Below, in pieces: positions 1 through 5,553 of a stretch of DNA of 7,746 nt. Numbering within the stretch: the first letter of the stretch is position 1; every line of letters starts with the position of its first letter. Position numbers and translations under genes: made by a program. The DNA comes from JASJBU01 sp965372385 (GTDB taxonomy: Bacteria; Pseudomonadota; Gammaproteobacteria; Chromatiales; Chromatiaceae), in assembly GCA_965372385.1 (NCBI GenBank), contig CBDVCD010000160.1:1-7746 (forward strand), given 5' to 3'. The notes below the pieces were generated by a model. The model was given only the letters and a program-made list of their open reading frames with translations. It was not told where the DNA came from and searched no databases.

Positions 1-528
1 GTGGTGCTTGCGCTGACGCCCATCGAGCGTGGACAGGGTATCCTGTTTGAAAGCGCCATTTCTGGCGGCGCCATCCCGCAGACGTTTATCCCATCGGTAG
101 AGGCCGGTGTCAGGGAGGCGTGTGAAAGTGGAGTCATCGGCGGCTACCCCGTCACCGATATCCAGGTGACCTTGCTCGATGGCTCCACCCATCCGGTGGA
201 CTCCAGCCCACTGGCTTTCAGGATTGCCGGGAGTATGGCGTTGCGCGCTGGACTGGAACAGGGTGCCCCCGTGCTGCTGGAACCCGTGGTGCTGGCCGAG
301 GTGCTGACCCCGGAGGCGCATCTGGGGGATGTACTCGGTCAACTGACGGCACGGCGATCGGAAATAGAAAATGTCGACGATCGGCCTGGCGAGTTGAAGG
401 CGATTCGCGCGATGATCCCCCTAGCGGAGATGTTCGGTTACACCACCGAACTGCGTTCCGCGACCCACGGCCGCGGATCTTTCACCATGGAGTTCGACCA
501 TTTCGCACCGGTGTCTGAGAAACCATGA
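1..528 (+). CDS. Elongation factor G-like GTPase, C-terminal part (5' end outside window)
   Basis: This is the last 175 residues of a translational GTPase; the reading frame is open from base 1, so the first GTG is probably internal. The segment covers most of EF-G domain IV (residues 1 to about 88, with IPSVEAGVREA, ESGVIGGYPV and a VDSSPLAF stretch matching the EF-G VDSSELAF signature) and domain V (about 90 to 168, with LLEPV, LGDVLGQL, PLAEMFGY and FTMEFDHF). EF-G drives ribosomal translocation and, with RRF, ribosome recycling. The G domain is not in the window, so GTPase competence cannot be judged. It is not followed by tuf, as str-operon fusA usually is, and the VDSS-P-LAF and NVDDRPGE variants look divergent, so a second EF-G paralogue is likelier than the housekeeping copy. 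That is inference; the family call is firm. Confidence 0.9.
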   Translation: MVLALTPIERGQGILFESAISGGAIPQTFIPSVEAGVREACESGVIGGYPVTDIQVTLLDGSTHPVDSSPLAFRIAGSMALRAGLEQGAPVLLEPVVLAEVLTPEAHLGDVLGQLTARRSEIENVDDRPGELKAIRAMIPLAEMFGYTTELRSATHGRGSFTMEFDHFAPVSEKP

Positions 529-597
529 ATGCCAAGGACATTGCCAGGATCAATGTGGGCGGTTCTGATCTCTGGCATTATGCTTCCGTCGAGATTT

Positions 598-650
598 GTA
601 GGAGCGTCCCCTGGGCGCGAGTAATTTTCGCGGGCATGGCCCGCTCCTAC
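598..650. repeat. REP-type inverted doublet (BIME-like)
   Basis: Two 23-base units face each other across a 7-base spacer. The left unit (598-620) begins GTAGGAGCG; the right unit (628-650) on the opposite strand also begins GTAGGAGCG. The units agree at 18 of 23 positions. The right unit folds into a perfect six-pair stem (GCGGGC atg GCCCGC); the left is less perfect. A GTAG head followed by a GC-rich hairpin is the hallmark of Pseudomonas-type REP sequences mobilised by RAYT (IS200/IS605-like) transposases. It lies between the EF-G-like gene and asnO, where such doublets often act as terminator or mRNA 3'-end protection; that role is inferred. Confidence 0.8.
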
Positions 651-728
651 CCGCCGATTATTTGGACGAATATGCTGGCTGATCAGGCATGCTGTCTTCC
701 CATGAACCAACCGGATGGGACCTGAACG

Positions 729-2504
729 ATGTGCGGTATTTGTGGTGAATTACGTTTCGACAATCAACCTGCCGATCTAAGTGCGGTACAGCGTATGAAC
801 GCCAAGCTGGAGCGTCGCGGTCCAGATCACGGCGGCAGCTTCAGTGACGGTCCGCTGGGTTTCGGCCATCGACGGCTCTCGATCATCGACCTGTCGGAAC
901 ATGCCAACCAGCCGATGGTGGATCAGGCGCTCTGTCTGGCCCTGGTGTTCAACGGCACCATCTACAACTACCGGGAACTACGCGAAGAGCTGCGCGGCAA
1001 GGGCTACAGCTTCTTCTCCGATGGCGATACCGAGGTGATCCTCAAGGCCTGGCACGCCTGGGGGGAGGATTGCGTCGACCATCTGCAAGGCATGTTCGCC
1101 TTTGCGCTGTGGGATTTTCGCCAGAAGCGCCTGTTTCTGGCCCGCGACCGTTTCGGTATCAAGCCGCTCTACTACACGCTGGACAAGACCCGATTGTGTT
1201 TCGCCTCCAATGTCCAGGCGCTGTTGGCGACTGGAGAGGTGGATACCGCCATCGATCCGGTGGCGCTGCACCATCAGTTCACCCTGCACGGGGTGGTGCC
1301 GGCGCCCCACACCATCTTCCAGGGCGTAAGCAAGCTGGCGCCGGCCCACTGCCTGTTGATCGACCACCGGGGTGAGCAGCGGCTGCGCCGCTATTGGACC
1401 TATCCGGCCACCCGCCCTGAGCAGCCGATGAGCGACCAGGAGTGGCTGGATGCGATCCACGACTCCCTGCGCGAGGCGGTGCGTAAACGCAACGAGGTGG
1501 CGGACGTCCCCGTGGGGGTGCTGCTCTCCGGTGGTCTCGACTCCAGCCTGCTGGTGGCCCTGCTGGCGGAGGCGGGGGTCTCCGATCTGCGCACCTTCTC
1601 GGTAGGTTTCGAGGATCAGCCCGAGGAGAAAGGTAACGAGTTTGAATACTCCGACCCGGTGGCGGAGATGTATGACACTCGCCACCACAAATTCCTGGTG
1701 CCCAACAGCGAGGTACTGAAGCGGCTGCCGGAGGCGGTGGACAGCATGGCCGAGCCCATGTTCGGTCAGGATGCAGTGGCCTTCTATCTACTGAGTGAAC
1801 AGGTCTCGAAACAGATCAAGGTGGTGCAGTCAGGGCAGGGTGCCGACGAGGTCTTCGGTGGCTACTTCTGGTATCCCCGCATGCTCGCGGAAACCGAAGG
1901 CGAACTGGTTGAGCGTTTTGCCAAGCACTACTTCGATCGGGACCATGCCGAATTTCTGCGCATGGTGACTCCGGAGATGGCGGGGGAGGACTACACCCGC
2001 CAACGTATCGCTGAGTTGCTGGCGGAACCGGAGGCGGACAGTTTTCTGGATGCGGTATTGCGCATGGATCAGACTACCCTGATCGTGGATGATCCGGTGA
2101 AGCGGGTCGACAACATGACCATGGCCTGGGGCCTGGAGGCCCGGGTGCCGTTTCTCGATCAGAATCTGGTGGCGCTGGCAGCCCGCTGTCCGCCGGAACT
2201 GAGACTGCGGGAAGGCGGTAAATATCCATTGAAGGCGATGGCCCGGGGCATACTGCCTGATGCGGTGATCGACCGGCCGAAGGGCTACTTTCCCATGCCG
2301 GCACTAAAGTATGTTCGAGGTGAGTTCCTCGAGTTCATGCATGACATCCTCGATTCCCAGGTGGCGCGGGAGCGGGGCATCTTCCGCCGGGATTACATCG
2401 ACATGCTGATGGCGGCGCCAGAGATGCATCACACCCGCATCCAGGGCAGCAAGCTCTGGCATATCGCGGTCTTCGAATTCTGGCTGCAGCGGCAGCTTGC
2501 ATGA
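729..2504 (+). CDS. asnO: Glutamine-dependent amidotransferase, N-acetylglutaminylglutamine amidotransferase type (asparagine synthase family)
   Basis: A 591-residue class II glutamine amidotransferase joined to an asparagine-synthase domain. Visible: catalytic Cys2 in MCGICGE, GHRRLSIIDL (46-55), FNGTIYNY (74-81) and GDTE (99-102) of the glutaminase domain; the ATP pyrophosphatase loop SGGLDSS (267-273); GQGADEVFGGY (369-379); ARVPFLD (471-477). Blocks such as EKGNEFEYSD (300-309), GQDAVAFYLLSEQVSK (346-361) and the IQGSKLWHIAVFEFWLQ tail resemble the subfamily that amidates N-acetylglutaminylglutamine to NAGGN, an osmoprotectant described in Pseudomonas aeruginosa and Sinorhizobium. The length fits that family better than AsnB of about 554. 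Ammonia from glutamine would be used on an adenylated carboxylate in the cytoplasm. The expected neighbours (the ATP-grasp/GNAT synthetase ngg and an M42 peptidase) are absent downstream. Start chosen for the obligatory Met-Cys; a weak GGGA lies about 8 bases upstream. A plain asparagine synthetase is the alternative. Confidence 0.85.
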   Translation: MCGICGELRFDNQPADLSAVQRMNAKLERRGPDHGGSFSDGPLGFGHRRLSIIDLSEHANQPMVDQALCLALVFNGTIYNYRELREELRGKGYSFFSDGDTEVILKAWHAWGEDCVDHLQGMFAFALWDFRQKRLFLARDRFGIKPLYYTLDKTRLCFASNVQALLATGEVDTAIDPVALHHQFTLHGVVPAPHTIFQGVSKLAPAHCLLIDHRGEQRLRRYWTYPATRPEQPMSDQEWLDAIHDSLREAVRKRNEVADVPVGVLLSGGLDSSLLVALLAEAGVSDLRTFSVGFEDQPEEKGNEFEYSDPVAEMYDTRHHKFLVPNSEVLKRLPEAVDSMAEPMFGQDAVAFYLLSEQVSKQIKVVQSGQGADEVFGGYFWYPRMLAETEGELVERFAKHYFDRDHAEFLRMVTPEMAGEDYTRQRIAELLAEPEADSFLDAVLRMDQTTLIVDDPVKRVDNMTMAWGLEARVPFLDQNLVALAARCPPELRLREGGKYPLKAMARGILPDAVIDRPKGYFPMPALKYVRGEFLEFMHDILDSQVARERGIFRRDYIDMLMAAPEMHHTRIQGSKLWHIAVFEFWLQRQLA

Positions 2505-2531
2505 GGCAGTTCAATGCGAGGTGATGGCTCC

Positions 2532-2666
2532 ATGAAGCCTGACGAAATCAACCAGTTCTGCTTCAGTGATGAGAACCGCCCACGCTGGTTTAAATCCACC
2601 GAGGCATTTAGGGCCGCGGAAAAAATAAATCATCCAGTCTCACGCCCCTCTTCAGGCAATCTTTGA
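2532..2666 (+). CDS. Doubtful small hypothetical protein (44 aa)
   Basis: A 44-codon frame begins MKPDEINQFCF and ends PSSGNL just before a TGA. A GAGGTG at 2518-2523 sits 8 bases before the ATG and could serve as a ribosome binding site. It starts 27 bases after asnO and is rich in charged and polar residues. Its last half lies inside the left arm of the foldback repeat (2611-2790), so even if the 5' end is genuine the 3' end may be supplied by that element. I recognise no family. It could be the truncated head of a former downstream operon gene, or chance. Confidence 0.25.
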   Translation: MKPDEINQFCFSDENRPRWFKSTEAFRAAEKINHPVSRPSSGNL

Positions 2667-2790
2667 GCGATTTTCAATCTCAAAATCCTCGAATTAGCCC
2701 AGCTAGTACTGCGGTTTTGCTCAATCAAATCGCCCAAATCTTACCCAAATATGGACGTGATCTTTGGATAATTTATTTTTTCCACGACCC
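2611..2790. repeat. Imperfect foldback (inverted repeat) element of about 180 bp
   Basis: The left arm (2611-2673) and the reverse complement of the right arm (2790-2727) align at about 48 of 60 compared positions with one short gap region. The outer 26 bases match at 23 positions, including a shared GGAAAAAATAAAT core. All three differences there are C/T changes. A ~53-base less symmetrical centre (2674-2726) separates the arms. The layout resembles a small non-autonomous foldback/MITE-like element, or two head-to-head copies of one repeat. No transposase and no clear target-site duplication is visible. It occupies most of the AT-rich gap between asnO and the 3' end of the H-NOX gene and could also stop transcription from either side. 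Confidence 0.6.
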
Positions 2791-2832
2791 TTAGCGGCTG
2801 ATCTCGTAGTACCCAGGAGTTTTTCAATTCGG

Positions 2833-3387
2833 TTACCCAGAGAGAAGCTTGGTAACCCGCATGCTACATTTGTCTGCTCCCCGGTGCATGCACTGTGTTT
2901 CGTTGATATCGAACCTTTCGTCGAATTTTTCTCCCAATCCGCGGATGATTCCTCTCACCACCGGGCAGAGTTTTCTGTGCGATTGATAGTCGACGATCAG
3001 GACATCGGGTGACTCTCTGTGGGAAGAGAGTTTAGGCGGTTTCCGGTTTGGATTATGCTCATGAATAACATCATGTATTTTGCTGCCCGCCACTTCAATG
3101 ACATCGAATGTGCTCAGGTTCTTGTCCTTGATATACATATGATAGAAACTGAGTAACTCCGGGCCCACGTAGGCGCCAAAATCTTCCAGTACATCAGGGA
3201 CGGGTATATTTAGCGCATTGGACGCAGTTTGGACTAAAGCTACCATCTCCTCATCCGCATAGTCTTTTACGGGAAAGTACATTTTGTATTTGTAACCCTG
3301 TGCTTCCAAAAGGGTTTGCCAGGTTGCTTTGCCGCCATGCCGTTCAATGACATAGTTGCGCAAAAAATCAAAAATTACACCGTACAC
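2833..3387 (-). CDS. hnoX: H-NOX (HNOB) haem-based nitric oxide sensor, stand-alone domain
   Basis: A 184-residue protein spanning one haem-NO/O2-binding domain. It starts MYG from a GTG, as family members usually do; no better start lies upstream before an in-frame stop. Key residues: proximal haem ligand His105 in KIHDVI, Pro113, and the haem-propionate motif YxSxR as YQSHR (134-138). By spacing, the site of the distal O2-binding tyrosine of anaerobe H-NOX (Tyr140 in Thermoanaerobacter) falls near Pro142-Val143, with no tyrosine there, which suggests an NO-selective sensor. Cys141, Cys166 and Cys174 have the same spacing as three zinc ligands I recall from Shewanella/Vibrio H-NOX (139, 164, 172), so a redox-active zinc site is plausible. 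No output domain is fused, and no kinase or GGDEF/EAL partner is adjacent. It is divergent from the haemoglobin operon, implying a linked NO response. Its base composition is less GC-rich than asnO. Confidence 0.9.
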   Translation of the reverse strand: MYGVIFDFLRNYVIERHGGKATWQTLLEAQGYKYKMYFPVKDYADEEMVALVQTASNALNIPVPDVLEDFGAYVGPELLSFYHMYIKDKNLSTFDVIEVAGSKIHDVIHEHNPNRKPPKLSSHRESPDVLIVDYQSHRKLCPVVRGIIRGLGEKFDERFDINETQCMHRGADKCSMRVTKLLSG

Positions 3388-3419
3388 ACTTGTTCCCCGG
3401 TTGCTATGGGTGACGATGA

Positions 3420-3449
3420 AGAATAGACGAAACGAGTACCCTCTGTCGA
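3420..3449 (-). promoter_or_regulatory. Candidate sigma70 promoter for the H-NOX gene
   Basis: Read on the - strand: TCGACA (3449-3444, five of six to TTGACA), an 18-base spacer, then TATTCT (3425-3420, four of six to TATAAT). This would start transcription near 3413, about 25 bases before the GTG start. The match is moderate and unsupported by other data. The two dyads at 3466-3509 lie immediately upstream. Confidence 0.35.
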
Positions 3450-3465
3450 TTGCTTGTCACATCTA

Positions 3466-3496
3466 GTACTCCATCAATATAACCTTGATGGAATAC
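3466..3496. promoter_or_regulatory. Long dyad (possible operator) between H-NOX and haemoglobin genes
   Basis: Twelve-base arms at 3466-3477 and 3485-3496 (cores CCATCAA and TTGATGG) pair at 11 of 12 positions around a 7-base centre. No T-run follows, so a terminator is unlikely. The half-sites resemble FNR/DNR halves (TTGAT, ATCAA) but in the reversed order and with the wrong spacing, so it is not a standard FNR box. It lies upstream of both divergent promoters; a regulator-binding role is inferred. Confidence 0.5.
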
Positions 3497-3509
3497 CTGC
3501 ATTGCAGGT
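3495..3509. promoter_or_regulatory. 15-bp perfect palindrome (possible operator)
   Basis: ACCTGCA-T-TGCAGGT is a perfect 7+1+7 palindrome, abutting the preceding dyad by a 2-base overlap. The centres (3481 and 3502) are 21 bp apart, about two helical turns, placing both on the same DNA face. No regulator is assigned. Confidence 0.45.
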
Positions 3510-3580
3510 GGAAATGAGAGAGGAGGGTTCTTCCTGTAAATTGATAAGGTAAAACCCTAATTATGTAGTGGTTATTTTTC

Positions 3581-3589
3581 TGTTATTAT
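3581..3589 (+). promoter_or_regulatory. Extended -10 promoter element for the glbN-reductase operon
   Basis: TGT-TATTAT (3581-3589) is a TGn extended -10 with five of six matches to TATAAT. The -35 area (around 3561-3566, TTATGT) is poor, which suits an extended -10 promoter or one needing an activator. Transcription would begin near 3596, leaving about 39 bases of leader before the TTG start. Confidence 0.5.
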
Positions 3590-3634
3590 CCCGCCTCCAA
3601 AAATACTTAGATAACTGTATATCGGAGAGTCGAA

Positions 3635-4000
3635 TTGAGTAGTCTGTTTGAACGTCTTGGCGGTGAAGCAGCTGTTGATGCAGCGGTGGATATCTTTTAT
3701 CGCAAGGTCTTGACTGACGATCGTGTCAGTGAATTTTTTGATGATGTTGATATGGAACAACAGGCGGCAAAACAGAAGGGATTTCTGACCATGGTATTCG
3801 GAGGACCCAATAATTATACCGGTAAAGACATGCGGGATGGCCACAAGCACCTGGTGGAGCGTGGCTTAAACGATACCCATGTGGATGTCATCATCGAATT
3901 GCTGGGAGGCACACTGCAAGAACTCGGTGTCGGTGATGAGGATATCGCCGAGGTCGCGGGGATTGCCGAGTCGGTGCGTGACGATGTCCTGAACCGCTGA
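3635..4000 (+). CDS. glbN: Group 1 (N-type) truncated haemoglobin
   Basis: A 121-residue 2/2 globin, the normal length for group 1. It resembles Synechocystis GlbN from end to end, for example FYxxVLxDDR (21-30), FFDDVDM (34-40) and FGGP (55-58). B10 is Tyr22, the E7 region is Gln42/Gln43, and the proximal F8 His is His70 (DMRDGHKHL). The position of the Synechocystis E10 sixth ligand His46 is lysine here, so bis-histidine ligation is not expected; an open site for O2/NO is. Such globins can act as NO dioxygenases, turning NO plus O2 into nitrate in the cytoplasm. The start is TTG: GGAGAG at 3624-3629 lies 5 bases upstream and no ATG precedes the conserved SLFERLGG. The stop overlaps the next start (TGATG), so the reductase is translationally coupled and probably its electron donor. 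The divergent H-NOX supports a role in NO response. Confidence 0.92.
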   Translation: MSSLFERLGGEAAVDAAVDIFYRKVLTDDRVSEFFDDVDMEQQAAKQKGFLTMVFGGPNNYTGKDMRDGHKHLVERGLNDTHVDVIIELLGGTLQELGVGDEDIAEVAGIAESVRDDVLNR

Positions 4001-4989
4001 TGCCGATCATCCGCTATGCGGGACAATCCCTCTCCGTAAAGGAGGGGGAGTCCGTGCTCGAGACCCTGTTATCCGCGGGTTGTGAGGTGCCAAACAGTTG
4101 TCACGCCGGAGTCTGCCAGTCCTGTCTGATGCAACTGGAGTCAGGAGAGGTGCAGCCCGATGCGCAAAAAGGCCTGAAGGATAGTTGGCAACTACAACGG
4201 CTGTTTCTCGCCTGTCAGTGCCGTCCTGATCGGGATCTTGAGATCAGGTTGCCGGCCATGGATAACTTACGGGTGACCTGTGAGGTGACTGGCCACACCC
4301 GGTTAAGCTCAGATGTTGTAGCTATCCACTTGAAGTTAAATGAGGAGTTCGACTACCGGCCGGGGCAGCATGTCACCCTGTGGCGGGATCCATCACTGGG
4401 TCGCAGCTACTCCCTGGCCAGTGTGCCGGATCTGGATGGGGATGAACTGGAGTTCCATATAAAGCGCTTGCCTGAGGGGAGCTTCAGTCCCTGGTTATAC
4501 GATGGGCTGCGAATTGGCGATCGACTCAAGATTCAGGGACCCGCGGGCGACTGTTTCTATAGCGGAGGCGATCCGCAACAGAGTTTGTTGCTGGCCGGCA
4601 CCGGTACCGGATTGGCTCCCCTGTATGGCATAGCGCGGGATGCCCTGCGGCAGGGACACACGGGTGAGATCTATCTCTACCATGGCGCGCTGGATGCGGA
4701 TGGACTCTATCTGCATGAAACCCTGAAGGGGTTGGCGGAGGGTTATGCCAATCTGCACTACCACCCTTGCACACTCAACTCCACGCCCGGCCAGGACCCC
4801 ATGATACAGGTTGGGAAACTGGATGAATTGCTTGGCAGGGAAAGGGCCGGCTTGCGGGGCTGGAAGGTCTATCTCTGCGGTGCGGATGAATTCGTCAACA
4901 AACAGCGCAAACTCTGTTTTCTGTCTGGTGCAAGAATACAGGAGATCTATGCGGACGCCTTTACGCCTGCATCAGCCAGTATCAAGTAG
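4000..4989 (+). CDS. [2Fe-2S] ferredoxin-FAD/NAD(P)H oxidoreductase, likely haemoglobin reductase
   Basis: A 329-residue electron-transfer protein in three parts. Residues 1-85 form a plant-type ferredoxin with Cys34, Cys39, Cys42 and Cys72 (CX4CX2CX29C). Residues about 88-185 form an FAD domain with the RxYS motif RSYS (135-138), preceded by YRPGQHVTL. Residues about 195-325 form a nucleotide-binding domain with AGTGTGLAPLYG (199-210) and YLCGADEFV (291-299). This is the reductase type serving aromatic oxygenases (phenol hydroxylase P5, CDP-glucoseen reductase-like). Electrons would go NAD(P)H to FAD to [2Fe-2S] to partner. No oxygenase is nearby; its start overlaps the globin stop by one base, so re-reducing the ferric globin after NO dioxygenation is the likely job. 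It ends 10 bases short of the convergent MerR gene with no clear terminator between. The family is firm, the partner inferred. Confidence 0.9.
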   Translation: MPIIRYAGQSLSVKEGESVLETLLSAGCEVPNSCHAGVCQSCLMQLESGEVQPDAQKGLKDSWQLQRLFLACQCRPDRDLEIRLPAMDNLRVTCEVTGHTRLSSDVVAIHLKLNEEFDYRPGQHVTLWRDPSLGRSYSLASVPDLDGDELEFHIKRLPEGSFSPWLYDGLRIGDRLKIQGPAGDCFYSGGDPQQSLLLAGTGTGLAPLYGIARDALRQGHTGEIYLYHGALDADGLYLHETLKGLAEGYANLHYHPCTLNSTPGQDPMIQVGKLDELLGRERAGLRGWKVYLCGADEFVNKQRKLCFLSGARIQEIYADAFTPASASIK

Positions 4990-4999
4990 TCAGTTGAGT

Positions 5000-5425
5000 T
5001 CATTCGAGTGGGTCAGTTGATTTGTCATTCAACAGGGCCTCTATTATTCGGCATTCAGAGATTTTTTCGTCTGAGCATTGGGTGATCAATTTGTTCAGCT
5101 CGATGCTCAGTGCATTGAGCTTTTGTATTTTGTCTTCGATGGTTGCGAGATGCTGACGGCTCAGGCGGCTGATTTCACAACAGGATGACTGTTGCTCTTC
5201 CGTCAGATCCAACATCGCCCCTATGTCCGCCAAACTGAAACCCAGGTCGCGGCCCTTACGGATGAAGGCGAGTCGACGCCGGTGGGATTCACTGTAGAGC
5301 CGGTATCCCGCGGGGCTGCGCGCCGGTGCCGGTAGGAGACCGGCCTGCTCATAATAGCGGATCGTTTCGGGTTTGCAGTGGGTGGCCGCGGCAAGCTTGC
5401 CAATGGTCATCTCTATGTCAGTCAT
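5000..5425 (-). CDS. MerR-family transcriptional regulator, divalent-metal type
   Basis: A 141-residue regulator. The winged helix-turn-helix comprises TIGKLAAAT (7-15), PETIRYYEQAGLL (19-31) and GYRLYSESHRRRLAFI (40-55), followed by the GFSLADIGAMLDL hinge and a long dimerisation helix (about 85-115). Cys82 and Cys117 are 35 residues apart, as are the key positions of MerR (82/117), ZntR (79/114) and CueR (Ser77/Cys112). Cysteine rather than serine at the first suggests a +2 metal (Zn, Cd, Pb, Hg) rather than Cu+. The loop Cys117-X7-Cys125 has CueR-like length, so the exact metal cannot be named. The frame is open further upstream, but the ATG at 5425 has GGGGGA at the right distance and starts just before the conserved domain. 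It faces a classic MerR promoter, with a possible own -10 (TATAGT, 5456-5451) inside the dyad, suggesting autoregulation. Confidence 0.9.
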   Translation of the reverse strand: MTDIEMTIGKLAAATHCKPETIRYYEQAGLLPAPARSPAGYRLYSESHRRRLAFIRKGRDLGFSLADIGAMLDLTEEQQSSCCEISRLSRQHLATIEDKIQKLNALSIELNKLITQCSDEKISECRIIEALLNDKSTDPLE

Positions 5426-5436
5426 TTCATTCCCCC

Positions 5437-5467
5437 TTGACCTTCTAGTGACTATAAGGTTTAGGAT
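5437..5467 (+). promoter_or_regulatory. MerR-type promoter/operator with 19-bp spacer
   Basis: TTGACC (-35, 5437-5442) and TAGGAT (-10, 5462-5467) are separated by 19 bp, the over-long spacing that MerR activators correct by untwisting DNA. The spacer lies within a 21-bp dyad (5440-5460, ACCTT-TAGT-g-ACTA-AAGGT) pairing at 9 of 10 positions around G5450. It reads toward the exported-protein gene. It sits just upstream of the regulator's own ribosome binding site, the usual divergent arrangement. Confidence 0.88.
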
Positions 5468-5473
5468 TGGGAT

Positions 5474-5492
5474 TCGCCAGTCCATCTGGCGA
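5474..5492 (+). other. Stem-loop at the 5' end of the MerR-controlled transcript
   Basis: TCGCCAG (5474-5480) and CTGGCGA (5486-5492) form a perfect seven-pair stem around a 5-base loop. It begins about 7 bases after the predicted -10, so it would be the very 5' end of the mRNA. No U-run follows, so it is not a terminator; protection from 5'-end decay is one possible role. Confidence 0.5.
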
Positions 5493-5553
5493 TTGATTGC
5501 AAGGCATTTCAAACAAATAAATAAAGAAAAATTCTTAAGAGGAGAATACAAAA

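Noticed and set aside
525..725. 66-residue ORF overlapping the end of the EF-G-like gene
   Set aside because: It reads straight through the REP doublet, has no recognisable family or good ribosome binding site, and its composition is not protein-like.
978..1688. 236-residue open frame on the - strand inside asnO
   Set aside because: It is a composition-driven shadow of a well-conserved coding gene on the + strand.
2764..3012. 82-residue + strand ORF over the foldback arm and the H-NOX 3' end
   Set aside because: It lies opposite the clear H-NOX coding sequence and starts within the repeat.
2703..3470. The octamer CTAGTACT occurs at 2703-2710 and 3463-3470, flanking the H-NOX gene like a target duplication
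   Set aside because: Each copy lies within or beside another symmetrical element, no transposon ends are attached, and eight bases alone is weak evidence.
3471..3491. FNR/DNR-like halves in the H-NOX/globin spacer
   Set aside because: The halves are in the order ATCAA then TTGAT with the wrong spacing, opposite to the FNR consensus, so the site is reported only as an unassigned dyad.
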